Below the pieces are notes generated by a model that worked only from the letters and a program-made list of their open reading frames with translations, searched no databases and was not told where the DNA came from. A program made the translations under genes and the position numbers. A stretch of DNA of 64,000 nucleotides from Bdellovibrionaceae bacterium UBA2316. Its GTDB lineage: Bacteria > Bdellovibrionota > Bdellovibrionia > Bdellovibrionales > Bdellovibrionaceae. How positions within the stretch are numbered: position 1 is the first letter of the stretch; each line of letters starts with the position of its first letter. The stretch spans positions 1 to 64,000 of the forward strand of contig DDVI01000089.1 of NCBI GenBank assembly GCA_002345205.1. The letters run 5' to 3'. Below are positions 17,906 to 26,407 of this stretch, piece by piece.

Positions 17906-18811
17906 CTATCTCCCCGTTGTTCCTTCTCGCTTTCTATTTCGAAGCCAGAAGGGTAAAAGCAATAACATTAATATAACTACAATACCGACCCCACCAAGAC
18001 GGACTAAATTAAAGGCCGCCAGAGAGTATTTGTTTTCTTTTGGGTCGTAGTGAAAACAATAAAGAATCATTTTATCTACAAACGTTCCGATTTTACCTTC
18101 GGTCGCTTCATTTAGTGCTAATTTTACGTCTTTAGGATCGAACATGATGCCGCCCAAATAACGAGAGATAATTCCCTTAGGAGTCGTCACAATAGCGGCC
18201 GAAGAATGAGCCCATTCTTTTTCTGTTTCGTTCCATTTAAATTTAAAACCAACGGATGACGTAATTTTATCGATAGTTGCTTGATCTGCCGTTAGAAAAT
18301 GAAAACCTTTTTCTGCTTGGGGACGTTCGTAAACATCCATATAGGACTTCTTTTTGCCGGCGCCTAAATCAGGAGTCTCTTTCGCGTCAAAACTGATAGC
18401 TAAAACTTGAAACTTTTCACCCGGGCTCCAGTCAAGACCCTTTAGGCCCTCAACCAAACCGTTTAAATGAAAATTACATAAGCCAGGACATGAGTAATAA
18501 ACGAGCGAGATAATTACGGGGTGTCTACCATCATAAAAACTACCCAAAGTGACATCTTCACCTTTTTCGTTTTTAAACTTTAGGTCCATATCCACAGTCG
18601 AACCCAGTTTTTCTTCAATCCCAACGCCGTCTAATTCCTTAGGACGTTCCGTAGAGATAGCGGCGGCTGGTTTGCCATCATAGCCACCATCGGTAGCACC
18701 TTGATGAGCCGAATACGATGCGACAGTAAATAAAAGTAAAAACAAAAATACGAAAACCATTTGGTTTTCGCACTTTGAAGATAGTTTTTTTACGCGATTC
18801 GCAGTTAACAT
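17906..18811 (-). CDS. SCO1/SenC-family copper chaperone
   Basis: Thioredoxin-fold protein that delivers copper to the CuA site of subunit II. The copper ligands are visible as SCPGLC, with a distal His expected in the C-terminal half (KEWAHSSAAIV). It has an N-terminal membrane helix (MVFVFLFLLLFTVASYS) and, unusually for the family, a second helix at the C-terminus (VRLGGVGIVVILMLLLLPF), so both ends are anchored. Position next to ctaC supports the role. Confidence 0.9.
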   Translation of the reverse strand: MLTANRVKKLSSKCENQMVFVFLFLLLFTVASYSAHQGATDGGYDGKPAAAISTERPKELDGVGIEEKLGSTVDMDLKFKNEKGEDVTLGSFYDGRHPVIISLVYYSCPGLCNFHLNGLVEGLKGLDWSPGEKFQVLAISFDAKETPDLGAGKKKSYMDVYERPQAEKGFHFLTADQATIDKITSSVGFKFKWNETEKEWAHSSAAIVTTPKGIISRYLGGIMFDPKDVKLALNEATEGKIGTFVDKMILYCFHYDPKENKYSLAAFNLVRLGGVGIVVILMLLLLPFWLRNRKREGTTGR

Positions 18812-18825
18812 GATTTCCTTAAATG

Positions 18826-19362
18826 CTATTGAGCTGTTTTCGCAAATTCAGCGACTTTAGCTGGATCATCTTTAGATTTATTTTCAGTGATAGATTCAAT
18901 AAAATGAAGAATAGCCCAACGATCAGCTACTTTTAAATGTTTAAACGCGGCCATCGAACTGTTAGGGATACCATTTGCCACCACGTTAAAGTGTGCAATC
19001 AGACTGTCGCCCTGAGTCCACTTACCTTCAACAAGGTTACGAGGTTTTGGAGTTAAGCCACCGCCTGCAGGGCCATCACCTTTACCAGCGTCGCCATGAC
19101 AAGTAGCGCAATTCATTTTGTACTGTTTTTGACCGTACGTAATGATCTCAGGAGTTGATACCCAAGGTTCTTTGATATCAGCAATTTTGAAAACGGGGCC
19201 TGCTGCTTGCAGGGATGGTGCATTTGGATCGACAACATTTTCACCTAAATCCACTCCAGGATGTATAAATGAAATGTACGCAAAAAAAGCAAACACAAAG
19301 ACCATCGCAAAGATGAAGGCAGCAAATCCGCCTCTGTTATGGACATCAGAGGATTCAGACAT
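18826..19362 (-). CDS. Membrane-anchored monoheme cytochrome c
   Basis: A 178-aa class I cytochrome c. A membrane helix at residues about 13-33 anchors a periplasmic domain with heme-binding CATCHGDAGKGDGPAG and distal-ligand candidates in the C-terminal half (NSSMAAFKHL). It heads the sco-ctaC-D-E operon and is the likely electron donor to the caa3 oxidase. The sequence also resembles the ActE subunit of alternative complex III, but no other act genes are in view. Confidence 0.88.
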   Translation of the reverse strand: MSESSDVHNRGGFAAFIFAMVFVFAFFAYISFIHPGVDLGENVVDPNAPSLQAAGPVFKIADIKEPWVSTPEIITYGQKQYKMNCATCHGDAGKGDGPAGGGLTPKPRNLVEGKWTQGDSLIAHFNVVANGIPNSSMAAFKHLKVADRWAILHFIESITENKSKDDPAKVAEFAKTAQ

Positions 19363-19541
19363 AGATTCTCCAATTTATTTAAGGGAAAAGTTCACAGTAT
19401 GCTTTGATTAGTAGCGTAAAAGAAAAGCGTGAGCAATAAAAAGCTGTTATGAATGTTAAAATTTTTTGTGTTACGCCGCACGGACGAACCACCCAGCTTA
19501 AGAAATCTTGAGACGATTTATGCTTAAATTTAGAGCACGCA
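19363..19541. other. Intergenic region upstream of the oxidase operon
   Basis: About 180 bp between the hydrolase stop and the cytochrome c start. I see no convincing gene or RNA. It should hold the promoter for the oxidase operon, but no clear -10/-35 pair stands out. The in-frame minus ORF here mostly overlaps the hydrolase in another frame. Confidence 0.5.
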
Positions 19542-20396
19542 TCAAGAGCCCGATCTATTTTTCTGAAAAAAGAAGTCCATAACTTTTGACCAAAATAACG
19601 GCGGGTCTTCAAGGTTCGGGCAATGCCCCTTTCCAATCAACGTCTCGCAGTGAGCACCTGGAATTTGACGAGCCAGTTCCTGAGAATCTTTGAGCGGCAA
19701 AATTTGGTCTTCTTCACCATGCAAAATAAGCACAGAACTTTGAACCGAGCCCAGCTGACCTTCCATATTAAATTCGCCAAAGGCTTGGGCAATTTTGAAA
19801 CCCACATTTTGTGCAGCGCGAAACGCATCAGCCACCACCACCTTGGAAAAAAATCGCGGGTTTATATCAGGCGCATGAATCGTGGCTTTCATAACTTCGG
19901 CGACTAAATCTTGATCGGTCTGCATTTTTTCAAATGCCTTCATAACCGCGGGTTCAAACCGGCGCCCTTTAGCGCCGACTGGATCTAAAAGAACAGCTTT
20001 ATCAATTAGATCCTGCAGCTGAGTCAAAAGCACCATCGCAATACTACCGCCCGTAGAATGGCCAACAATATTCAAAGACTTCAAATTCAGCCCCTGAATA
20101 AACTCTTTGAACTCGGCTGCCAATGACGGAATTGTTATGTTCTCTAAAGCTTCGACTGCCGAGCTTTTTCCACAGCCGCGAATTTCCGCCAGGATCACAT
20201 CGCCCGTTAGACTCGGGTGAGTTTTTAATTTTGCAAAATCTAAAGACGGATACCACCATCGATTCGACGACAAATTGCCATGGATAAATAGAGTGGTTTT
20301 TGGAATGACGTTACGAAGAATTTCGTAATGAATATACTTTGTCTTATCAGCTGTGAGGTAAAATTTTTTCGACTCTAAAACTACAAGCCCGGACAT
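19542..20396 (-). CDS. Alpha/beta hydrolase
   Basis: A 284-aa hydrolase of the alpha/beta fold. The oxyanion-hole region FIHGNLSSNRWWYP, the nucleophile elbow GHSTGGS (catalytic Ser), an acidic residue in HGEEDQILPL and the catalytic His in GKGHCPNLEDP form a complete triad. The substrate is unknown. It lies 28 bp downstream of fabG on the same strand and near genes for acyl-chain metabolism, so a thioesterase or acyl-ester role is possible. GTGAGGT precedes the ATG. Confidence 0.82.
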   Translation of the reverse strand: MSGLVVLESKKFYLTADKTKYIHYEILRNVIPKTTLFIHGNLSSNRWWYPSLDFAKLKTHPSLTGDVILAEIRGCGKSSAVEALENITIPSLAAEFKEFIQGLNLKSLNIVGHSTGGSIAMVLLTQLQDLIDKAVLLDPVGAKGRRFEPAVMKAFEKMQTDQDLVAEVMKATIHAPDINPRFFSKVVVADAFRAAQNVGFKIAQAFGEFNMEGQLGSVQSSVLILHGEEDQILPLKDSQELARQIPGAHCETLIGKGHCPNLEDPPLFWSKVMDFFFQKNRSGS

Positions 20397-20424
20397 TTTA
20401 CCTCACACCAATTAACAAATCAGA

Positions 20425-21186
20425 TTAAAGAACAATACCGCCGTCAACGCTGATAACTGTACCAGTGATGTATGAAGCTTGCTCAGAAGAAAGAAATAAA
20501 CACGCGTTAGCAATGTCGTCTGTTTCCCCAAGACGCTGTAAAGGAACTTTCGCAGCCATACTCTCAAGAACTTCTTTAGGCATTGCATTCGTCATCGCAG
20601 TTTTGATGAAACCAGGAGCGATTGCATTTACCGTGAAACCTTTACGACCTAATTCTTTAGCTAACGTTTTTGTGAAACCGATTACGCCCGCTTTAGTTGC
20701 CGCGTAGTTCGCTTGTCCAAAATTTCCATAAAGACCAACAACGCTAGAAATATTAACCACGCGTTTGTGCTGAGACGCCGGATTGAATTTTTCAAGAAGA
20801 CCTTTTGTTACATTGTAGATACCCGTCAAATTAGTATTGATAACTGCATCCCAGTCAACGTCCGTCATTTTAGCAAATGATTTATCACGAGTGATACCTG
20901 CGTTGTTAACAAGGATATCAACAGGACCTGGCAAAGCTTTGACGGCCGCTTCTACTGACGGTCTTTGAGTTACATCAACTTGTTGAAAAGTAACTTGAGA
21001 TGCAAATTTAGATAATTCTTTTTGAGCATTGTTAAGTGCATCTTGAGAATAATCCCAAACTACGACTTTACCGCCAGCTTCTAAATAAGACGTTGTTAAT
21101 TTAAAACCGATACCTGCGGCACCGCCGGTTACGATCGCTAACTTACCCGCAAAATTAAAATTCAAGCCTGAGTTTGTGTTCGCCAT
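20425..21186 (-). CDS. fabG: 3-oxoacyl-ACP reductase FabG-like (SDR)
   Basis: NADPH-dependent short-chain dehydrogenase that reduces beta-ketoacyl-ACP or -CoA. Visible are the cofactor motif TGGAAGIG, the NNAGITRDKSF segment, the catalytic Tyr/Lys in NYAATKAG, and AIAPGFIKTAMT. ATG at 21186 (MANTNSG) is preferred because AAAAGGA lies just before it; the frame stays open to 21225. It is divergent from the KAS III-like gene. Acetoacetyl-CoA reductase (PhaB) is an alternative. Confidence 0.85.
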   Translation of the reverse strand: MANTNSGLNFNFAGKLAIVTGGAAGIGFKLTTSYLEAGGKVVVWDYSQDALNNAQKELSKFASQVTFQQVDVTQRPSVEAAVKALPGPVDILVNNAGITRDKSFAKMTDVDWDAVINTNLTGIYNVTKGLLEKFNPASQHKRVVNISSVVGLYGNFGQANYAATKAGVIGFTKTLAKELGRKGFTVNAIAPGFIKTAMTNAMPKEVLESMAAKVPLQRLGETDDIANACLFLSSEQASYITGTVISVDGGIVL

Positions 21187-21259
21187 AAAATTCCTTTTCA
21201 AAAAAGTTTCCAATTTGTATTTCACATCGACTTAAAATTGACAATAACTCTTTATAGGG

Positions 21260-21274
21260 CTTTCGAAGCGAAAG
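21260..21274. promoter_or_regulatory. Short palindrome in the fabG/KAS III divergent region
   Basis: CTTTCG-AAG-CGAAAG lies in the 230-bp intergenic region between two divergent fatty-acid-type genes. It is a candidate operator; no regulator is identified. Confidence 0.35.
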
Positions 21275-21416
21275 TAGTCTTTTTGCTCTAGAAACTTTTG
21301 CTGGACAAAGAGGATTTCCCAGCGCTAGACCTTGAGAACTAGAGCGATTAGTTAAACGGAAAAGAATATACGATTTTGATAAAAAAATAAAATCAAGATT
21401 GCGAAAGGATTACCAG

Positions 21417-22418
21417 ATGAGAACGATCTCCATCACCGGCACTGGCATGTATGCCCCTGAACGCGTTATTAAGAATTCATATTTTGATGAACTCTATAAA
21501 AAAGATATCGGCACATTTTTGCAAAAAAGCCGCAACATTTCTGAACGTCGATGGATGACCGAAGAGCAAACTACAAGTGATTTAATCCTTCCAGCCGCTG
21601 AAGAAGCGATGAAAAATGCGGGTATTTCTGCTAAAGATTTAGACTTAATTATCGTTGCCACGGACACGCCGGACTATCTGTCTCCTTCAACGGCATCCGT
21701 GGTTTCTCATAAACTACAGGCTTTAAAAGCCGGAACATTTGATATCAACACGGCATGTGCTGGTTTCGTGACCGCACTTGAAGTTGGTCAAAAAATGATG
21801 AAGACAGACAACCAATTTAAATATGTTTTAGTCGTTGGCGCGTACGCGATGAGTAAATGGTTAAATTTTGACGATTATAAAATTGCTTCATTATTTGCAG
21901 ACGGCGCAGGGGCCGCAATTTTGACGGATGCTCCAGCGGGAACACAAGGCTTCTTAGCCTCAACGTTCTACACAGATGCTCAATATCACGATTACATGGG
22001 GATTTACGCTGGCGGCAGCTACAAACCCGTGACTCATGACGTGATTGAAAAGAAAGAACATCTATTATCTTTTCCTAAACGTATTCCACCGGAAACTAAC
22101 GGTATACACTGGCCACGCTTAACAAATATTATTCTAGATAAGATTCAAAAACGTCCCGAAGATATCAAGCACTTTTTCATGACTCAGTTTAACGTTCAAA
22201 GTATTTACGAAACAATGGACACACTAAAATTACCTCGTGAAAAAGCGCACTACATCATGGATCGCTTCGGGTACACAGGCTCCGCTTCAATTGGTATGTG
22301 TATGGCCGATGCGGCTCGCCAGCATAAAGTTAAAAAAGGTGATTTAGTTCTGATGTTAGGTTCTGGTGGTGGTATGTCTATGGTCGCCATCGCTATGGAA
22401 TGGGGATTTAATACGTAA
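21417..22418 (+). CDS. KAS III (FabH-like) protein with altered active site
   Basis: A 333-aa thiolase-fold protein close in layout to FabH. The active-site cysteine is present (Cys114 in NTACAGF). The two partner residues of the usual Cys-His-Asn triad are not: the His motif reads MTQFN (Thr256 where HQAN is expected) and the Asn motif reads GYTGSAS (Tyr286 where GNTSAAS is expected). It therefore probably does not do standard decarboxylative condensation. It could be an acyltransferase, a non-decarboxylating Claisen enzyme, or a carrier. ATG at 21417 has an AAAGGA site. An acyl-CoA synthetase follows 21 bp downstream. Confidence 0.8.
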   Translation: MRTISITGTGMYAPERVIKNSYFDELYKKDIGTFLQKSRNISERRWMTEEQTTSDLILPAAEEAMKNAGISAKDLDLIIVATDTPDYLSPSTASVVSHKLQALKAGTFDINTACAGFVTALEVGQKMMKTDNQFKYVLVVGAYAMSKWLNFDDYKIASLFADGAGAAILTDAPAGTQGFLASTFYTDAQYHDYMGIYAGGSYKPVTHDVIEKKEHLLSFPKRIPPETNGIHWPRLTNIILDKIQKRPEDIKHFFMTQFNVQSIYETMDTLKLPREKAHYIMDRFGYTGSASIGMCMADAARQHKVKKGDLVLMLGSGGGMSMVAIAMEWGFNT

Positions 22419-22439
22419 TTCGTCTTTTTAGGGGGGACA

Positions 22440-23963
22440 ATGATTGCGGAATTGGATTGGTTAAAAAAATGGAGCCTGTACGCACCAAAAACGACAGCTG
22501 TTGTTGATGGCGACACCGGCCGAGAATTCACTTATCGCGAACTTTACGATATCTCCCAAAAAGGTGCGGACCTACTAAGCTCTAAATTCCAAGTCACGCG
22601 TGGTGACCGCGTCGCTATTATTTCCACTAACGAACTTGAATATATTTTTCTACTCTTTGCATTGAAACGATTGGGCGCCATCCTTGTCCCAATTAATTTT
22701 CGCCTGACTCAACGTGAAGTTGAGCACATTGTTGGCGATTGCGGTCCAAAGGTTATTATCTACCAAGATGCTTACGCGGATATCATTAATCAACTACCTA
22801 GCGCTATTAAACCGAAACCCTACTCAATGGATCAGTGGACGTCTGATCTGGGAACTTTGAACGCGAAAACTCATTATGCCGAAGGCGTTAAAGAGCGCGA
22901 GTTCGTTAGCGACCCTGCCGATCCGGCCATGATTATCTACACTTCAGGTACTACCGGATCGCCTAAAGGCGCAATTCTTTCTCACGAAATGTTATTTTGG
23001 AATTCAATCAATACCAGCTTGAGACTGAATATTTCCCAATCGGACACTACCGTTATCTTTCTTCCGTTCTTTCATACGGGCGGCTTGAATGTGTTAACAA
23101 CGCCCTTTTTTCACCGTGGCGCCAAACTCATTTTCATCAAGAAATTTGACGGCGATCAAATTTTAAAGCTTTCTGAATCCCACAAAGCGACGCTGTTATT
23201 TGGTGTTCCCACGACTATGGATATGATGTCTCGATCAGATATTTTCAAAAATGTAGATCTGTCGACATTACGTTATGCCATTGTTGGTGGCGAGCCAATG
23301 CCGGTGGACTTGATTCATAAATGGCATGATAAAGGGATTCCAATACGCCAGGGCTACGGCTTAACTGAATTTGGTCCCAATGTATTTTCACTCAATCAAG
23401 AAGACGCGATCAGAAAAATCGGCTCAATTGGTTTTGCAAATTTCTATTCTGAAGCAAAGATCGTCGACGACGATGGCAAAGAACTGGGCGCAGAACAAAT
23501 TGGCGAGTTAGTCCTTAAGGGTCATATGTGCATGACCGGCTACTGGAAAAATGAAAAAGCCACTAAAGAAACGATCAAAGACGGTTGGCTGCATACCGGA
23601 GATTTAGTTAAAAAAGATAGCGAAGGCTACTTTTACGTCGTGGGTCGCAAAAAAGACATGTATAAATCGGGGGGTGAAAATGTTTATCCTACCGAACTAG
23701 AACAAGTTATGCGACACTTACCCGGAGTTCGGGAAGTTGCTGTTGTGGGCGTACCTGATCCAAAATGGGGGGAAGTTGGCAAAGCTTTCATCGTTAAGGA
23801 ATCAGCCTCAACCGACCTAACGATTGAAAAAATTAACGACTACTGCGCTAAGAATTTAGCTAAGTTTAAGATCCCTAAGTACTTTGTTTTTGTTCACGAC
23901 TTGCCCAAAGGGGATTCTGGCAAAATTTTGAAACGCAAACTTTTAGAATTATATCCTAGTTAA
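22440..23963 (+). CDS. Long/medium-chain acyl-CoA synthetase (AMP-binding)
   Basis: A class I adenylate-forming enzyme of 507 aa. The P-loop IIYTSGTTGSPKGAILSH, the A5 motif QGYGLTEFGPN, the A7/A8 motifs WLHTGDLVKKD and VVGRKKDMYKSGGENVYP, and the C-terminal lysine in GDSGKILKRKL are all present. It activates a carboxylic acid as acyl-AMP then acyl-CoA. Together with the upstream KAS III-like protein it may form a two-gene acyl-activation/transfer unit. AGGGGGG lies 4-10 bp upstream of the start. Confidence 0.9.
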   Translation: MIAELDWLKKWSLYAPKTTAVVDGDTGREFTYRELYDISQKGADLLSSKFQVTRGDRVAIISTNELEYIFLLFALKRLGAILVPINFRLTQREVEHIVGDCGPKVIIYQDAYADIINQLPSAIKPKPYSMDQWTSDLGTLNAKTHYAEGVKEREFVSDPADPAMIIYTSGTTGSPKGAILSHEMLFWNSINTSLRLNISQSDTTVIFLPFFHTGGLNVLTTPFFHRGAKLIFIKKFDGDQILKLSESHKATLLFGVPTTMDMMSRSDIFKNVDLSTLRYAIVGGEPMPVDLIHKWHDKGIPIRQGYGLTEFGPNVFSLNQEDAIRKIGSIGFANFYSEAKIVDDDGKELGAEQIGELVLKGHMCMTGYWKNEKATKETIKDGWLHTGDLVKKDSEGYFYVVGRKKDMYKSGGENVYPTELEQVMRHLPGVREVAVVGVPDPKWGEVGKAFIVKESASTDLTIEKINDYCAKNLAKFKIPKYFVFVHDLPKGDSGKILKRKLLELYPS

Positions 23964-24023
23964 AACTCAGACGGCGCCGGCCTAAGATTAGCGACAACTA
24001 GGAAAAATTCCGAGATGAGCTAA

Positions 24024-24452
24024 TTGAAGAACTTAAGTTTATCACAACGAATTTCTGTCTATTTGTTTTTGGTTGTCAGTATATCTACATTTATACTGAG
24101 CTCGGCCTTTTTCGTTGTTTTACGTAGCCAAAGTGAAGACGAATTCAAAGTTCAAACAGACGAAGTGCTCAGCAACATCAGCCGTTATTACCAAATGCCC
24201 ATTTGGAATCTGGATTTCAATGCTATTTCAGAAGTGACCGATACCTGGCTTCAGACTCGTTCTGGCGTTTTAGCTATTAATATTACTGACGAAGTCGGTG
24301 GACCGATTATTCAGAAAACAAAAAACAATCAATCGCTAGAGAGCCTTACCAAGCTGCCCCATACGCTATTAAGAAAAGGCAAAATCATCCATGACGAAAA
24401 ACAGCATATTGGCTACATTGAAGTGTTGTTCTCAAGAAAGTCTTTCCTATAA
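24024..24452 (+). CDS. Truncated sensor-protein N-terminus
   Basis: A 142-aa fragment. It has an N-terminal membrane helix (ISVYLFLVVSISTFILSSAFF) and a periplasmic stretch with YYQMPIWNLDFNAISEV, a pattern common at the start of bacterial sensor kinases and cyclases. The expected second helix, HAMP and output domains are missing: the frame stops at 24452, right where an accessory region begins. TTG start. Its last 68 bp overlap the opposite-strand membrane protein. Probably a remnant cut by insertion or deletion. Confidence 0.55.
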   Translation: MKNLSLSQRISVYLFLVVSISTFILSSAFFVVLRSQSEDEFKVQTDEVLSNISRYYQMPIWNLDFNAISEVTDTWLQTRSGVLAINITDEVGGPIIQKTKNNQSLESLTKLPHTLLRKGKIIHDEKQHIGYIEVLFSRKSFL

Positions 24453-24942
24453 AGAAAGCCGCTAATAAAATAAGAACACCCACTACCCTGTTAATAAAGA
24501 GAATGTGACCCAAAGTTATGCTTATTCCAAAAAAATACATAATGGGGTCAAGTAAAACTTTCTCAAAAGTTCTAAGGTCGATGTCTTTAAAATAATCTAG
24601 AACTGTTTCGTAAACTGAAAGATCGCTACTTATAATAACGGGAAGTAGGTCTATTCGGCCATTAACTATGCCTTTCATTAGAACAAAAATAAAATATATG
24701 GATGCGAAAATAACACCTGTGCTTATCCATTTCGTTCTTCGATCTAGTTCGGTCACAAAATTTTTATTGGAAAAAAGCAGCTTGAAAAAATAGAAAATTA
24801 ATAGATACAATGCGCAGCCGCTTAACAATTTAAACCATTCATTTTCAATATAATAAAATACCGTTTGTCCATTTTGATAAACCAAAATGACTAACACTGA
24901 ATACATTAGAAAAAGAACTAACCCGCTTAATTTTTGAAGCAT
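24385..24942 (-). CDS. Polytopic membrane protein, unknown
   Basis: A 185-aa protein with about five hydrophobic helices (for example SGLVLFLMYSVLVILVY and VVGVLILLAAFFIG). No family is recognised. The last 20 or so residues are encoded by the antisense of the truncated sensor gene, so the natural C-terminus may have been altered at the junction near 24440-24455. Confidence 0.5.
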   Translation of the reverse strand: MLQKLSGLVLFLMYSVLVILVYQNGQTVFYYIENEWFKLLSGCALYLLIFYFFKLLFSNKNFVTELDRRTKWISTGVIFASIYFIFVLMKGIVNGRIDLLPVIISSDLSVYETVLDYFKDIDLRTFEKVLLDPIMYFFGISITLGHILFINRVVGVLILLAAFFIGKTFLRTTLQCSQYAVFRHG

Positions 24943-25023
24943 TATAATACTGGTTCGATCTTGGATTTAATTGTGAAAAAAAGGAATAGATGTTGCACCA
25001 CTGACGCATTAGGCCAACAGTTG

Positions 25024-25052
25024 TTGTCAGCACTTTCCTGGTTCACTATATT
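25024..25052 (+). promoter_or_regulatory. Candidate sigma-70 promoter of the island's first operon
   Basis: TTGTCA and TATATT are spaced by exactly 17 bp. Transcription would begin around 25058-25060, at or just after the GTG start of the next gene (25056), so either the message is leaderless with a later start, or this match is coincidental. Confidence 0.35.
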
Positions 25053-25055
25053 AAT

Positions 25056-25613
25056 GTGCAAACAGAAAATACTCTTGAGAAACCCATTACCGAGATAGAA
25101 GACTATAAAATTCTAGTCTATGACTTACATTCGTCTGCGCTCGCAACTGATGCTATGGGCCTTCTTTCTCAGGATGCGGTTTTCAATTACGACGATGCCG
25201 CAAATATTTGGGGTGAACTAAACCCTGCATTATTTGACTTGCAACAAAAAATTATTTCTCTTAGTCAGGTCTACCAAAGTAAATTTGTACAAGATTCAGA
25301 ACGCGAAATAGAAAGTTTCGATGGATGGTATGTGAGTACCGCAACCTCTAATACGCATTTGCAAAAGCATCATCATCGCGGTCATTCGGACATAAATTGC
25401 CTTTATTATGTTTACGCAGATATGCAGGATCCTGGTCCAATTGAAATTTATTTAGAAACTGACGAAAATAGCGCACCTCATGAGGAACATTATCTATTTA
25501 AACCTTTTCCAGGAGCCCTTATTTTTTTCCCTGGAGCTAGTCCTCACCGCGTTAGACCGTATGAACGCCTTCGTTTAACAGTGGCCACCAATATCAAATT
25601 GAAAAGCAAATAA
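25056..25613 (+). CDS. Putative 2OG-Fe(II) oxygenase (first of two)
   Basis: A 185-aa protein resembling the 2OG-Fe(II) oxygenase group exemplified by Pfam 2OG-FeII_Oxy_5. The metal region is HHHRGHSDINCLYYV. The distal part has FPGALIFFPGASPHRVRPY, with a distal histidine and the Arg expected to bind 2-oxoglutarate. Such enzymes often hydroxylate small molecules or peptide side chains. It opens the accessory island, and a related protein is at 27097-27678. The GTG start is weakly supported; homology with the paralogue (both have a VxYDL segment near the N-terminus) favours it over the next ATG. A role in modifying the nearby precursor is inference. Confidence 0.6.
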   Translation: MQTENTLEKPITEIEDYKILVYDLHSSALATDAMGLLSQDAVFNYDDAANIWGELNPALFDLQQKIISLSQVYQSKFVQDSEREIESFDGWYVSTATSNTHLQKHHHRGHSDINCLYYVYADMQDPGPIEIYLETDENSAPHEEHYLFKPFPGALIFFPGASPHRVRPYERLRLTVATNIKLKSK

Positions 25614-25661
25614 TCCCTTAAAATTGCGGTTGAGTTTTTTAAAATAGCGGACGAATATAAA

Positions 25662-26402
25662 GTGATGACGGGAAAAAAAACAGTTTCAACTTTTATATTA
25701 GCTTTCCTTACTGCGAGTCTGGTTTTAGCCCAAACGAAACCAACGCCGCCCAAACCGGTACCGGCTCCTAAGGCACCTGCGCCTCCGCAGGCCGAAGTTA
25801 GCCCATTTGAAAAAAGAACGTTCGCAGAAGGCGAGATAGCTGAAATCAGCTCTATCGCTGGTGGCGGAAATTTAAGAGCTATCGGAATTGCCACTAAATC
25901 TATACAAATGACCGTTTCCAAACCCAAAGCGGGGACTCGCTGCCAGCTGCAGATTTTTCAAACTCCAGAATCTGTTTTAATGGTTAAGTCTGCCAGCGCC
26001 AGTAATGAGCGATGTATAATGGATGGTGAAATTTCGGTTCCTGCCGATGTCAGCTATAAGGCATCTGCAGAAGAAGGTAATTTAAACATCACAGGCGTAA
26101 AATTAGTATCTGAAGTCAGCATGGGTTCGGGAGATATTCTTTTAGATGGAATTGGCTCTAATGCAGAAGTTACTATCAGAAGAGGCTCGGTCGTATTAGA
26201 TCGCGCAACTGTCGGCGCTAAAATTACGGTTCAGGATAGCGCTAACGTACGATGCAATTTTTCGTCAACTCCGGCGACAGGGATATTAATGATTGAATCC
26301 CGCGGCGGATCGGTCGATATAAATCTTCCTAAGGCAACTGCTTCCAGTTTTGGCATTAATTTTAAAATAGAATCTGGCGATTTTTCCATTAAGCGATTTT
26401 AA
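25662..26402 (+). CDS. Exported beta-solenoid-like (DUF4097-type) protein
   Basis: A signal peptide (VSTFILAFLTASLVLA) is followed by a Pro/Ala-rich linker (PPKPVPAPKAPAPPQAE). The rest alternates short beta strands and Gly-containing turns (GSGDILLDG, RGSVVLDRATV, GGSVDINLPKA), like the DUF4097 adhesin-like repeats, and ends in GDFSIKRF. Two Cys (RCQLQ and ERCIM) may pair. A shorter relative ending in GEFKIKRN is at 37847-38551, so the two flank the radical SAM genes. Location: periplasm or surface. Confidence 0.6.
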   Translation: MMTGKKTVSTFILAFLTASLVLAQTKPTPPKPVPAPKAPAPPQAEVSPFEKRTFAEGEIAEISSIAGGGNLRAIGIATKSIQMTVSKPKAGTRCQLQIFQTPESVLMVKSASASNERCIMDGEISVPADVSYKASAEEGNLNITGVKLVSEVSMGSGDILLDGIGSNAEVTIRRGSVVLDRATVGAKITVQDSANVRCNFSSTPATGILMIESRGGSVDINLPKATASSFGINFKIESGDFSIKRF

Positions 26403-26407
26403 AAATT

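Noticed and set aside
19379..19636. 85-aa minus-strand ORF upstream of the cytochrome c gene
   Set aside because: Overlaps the hydrolase in another frame, with no recognisable feature.
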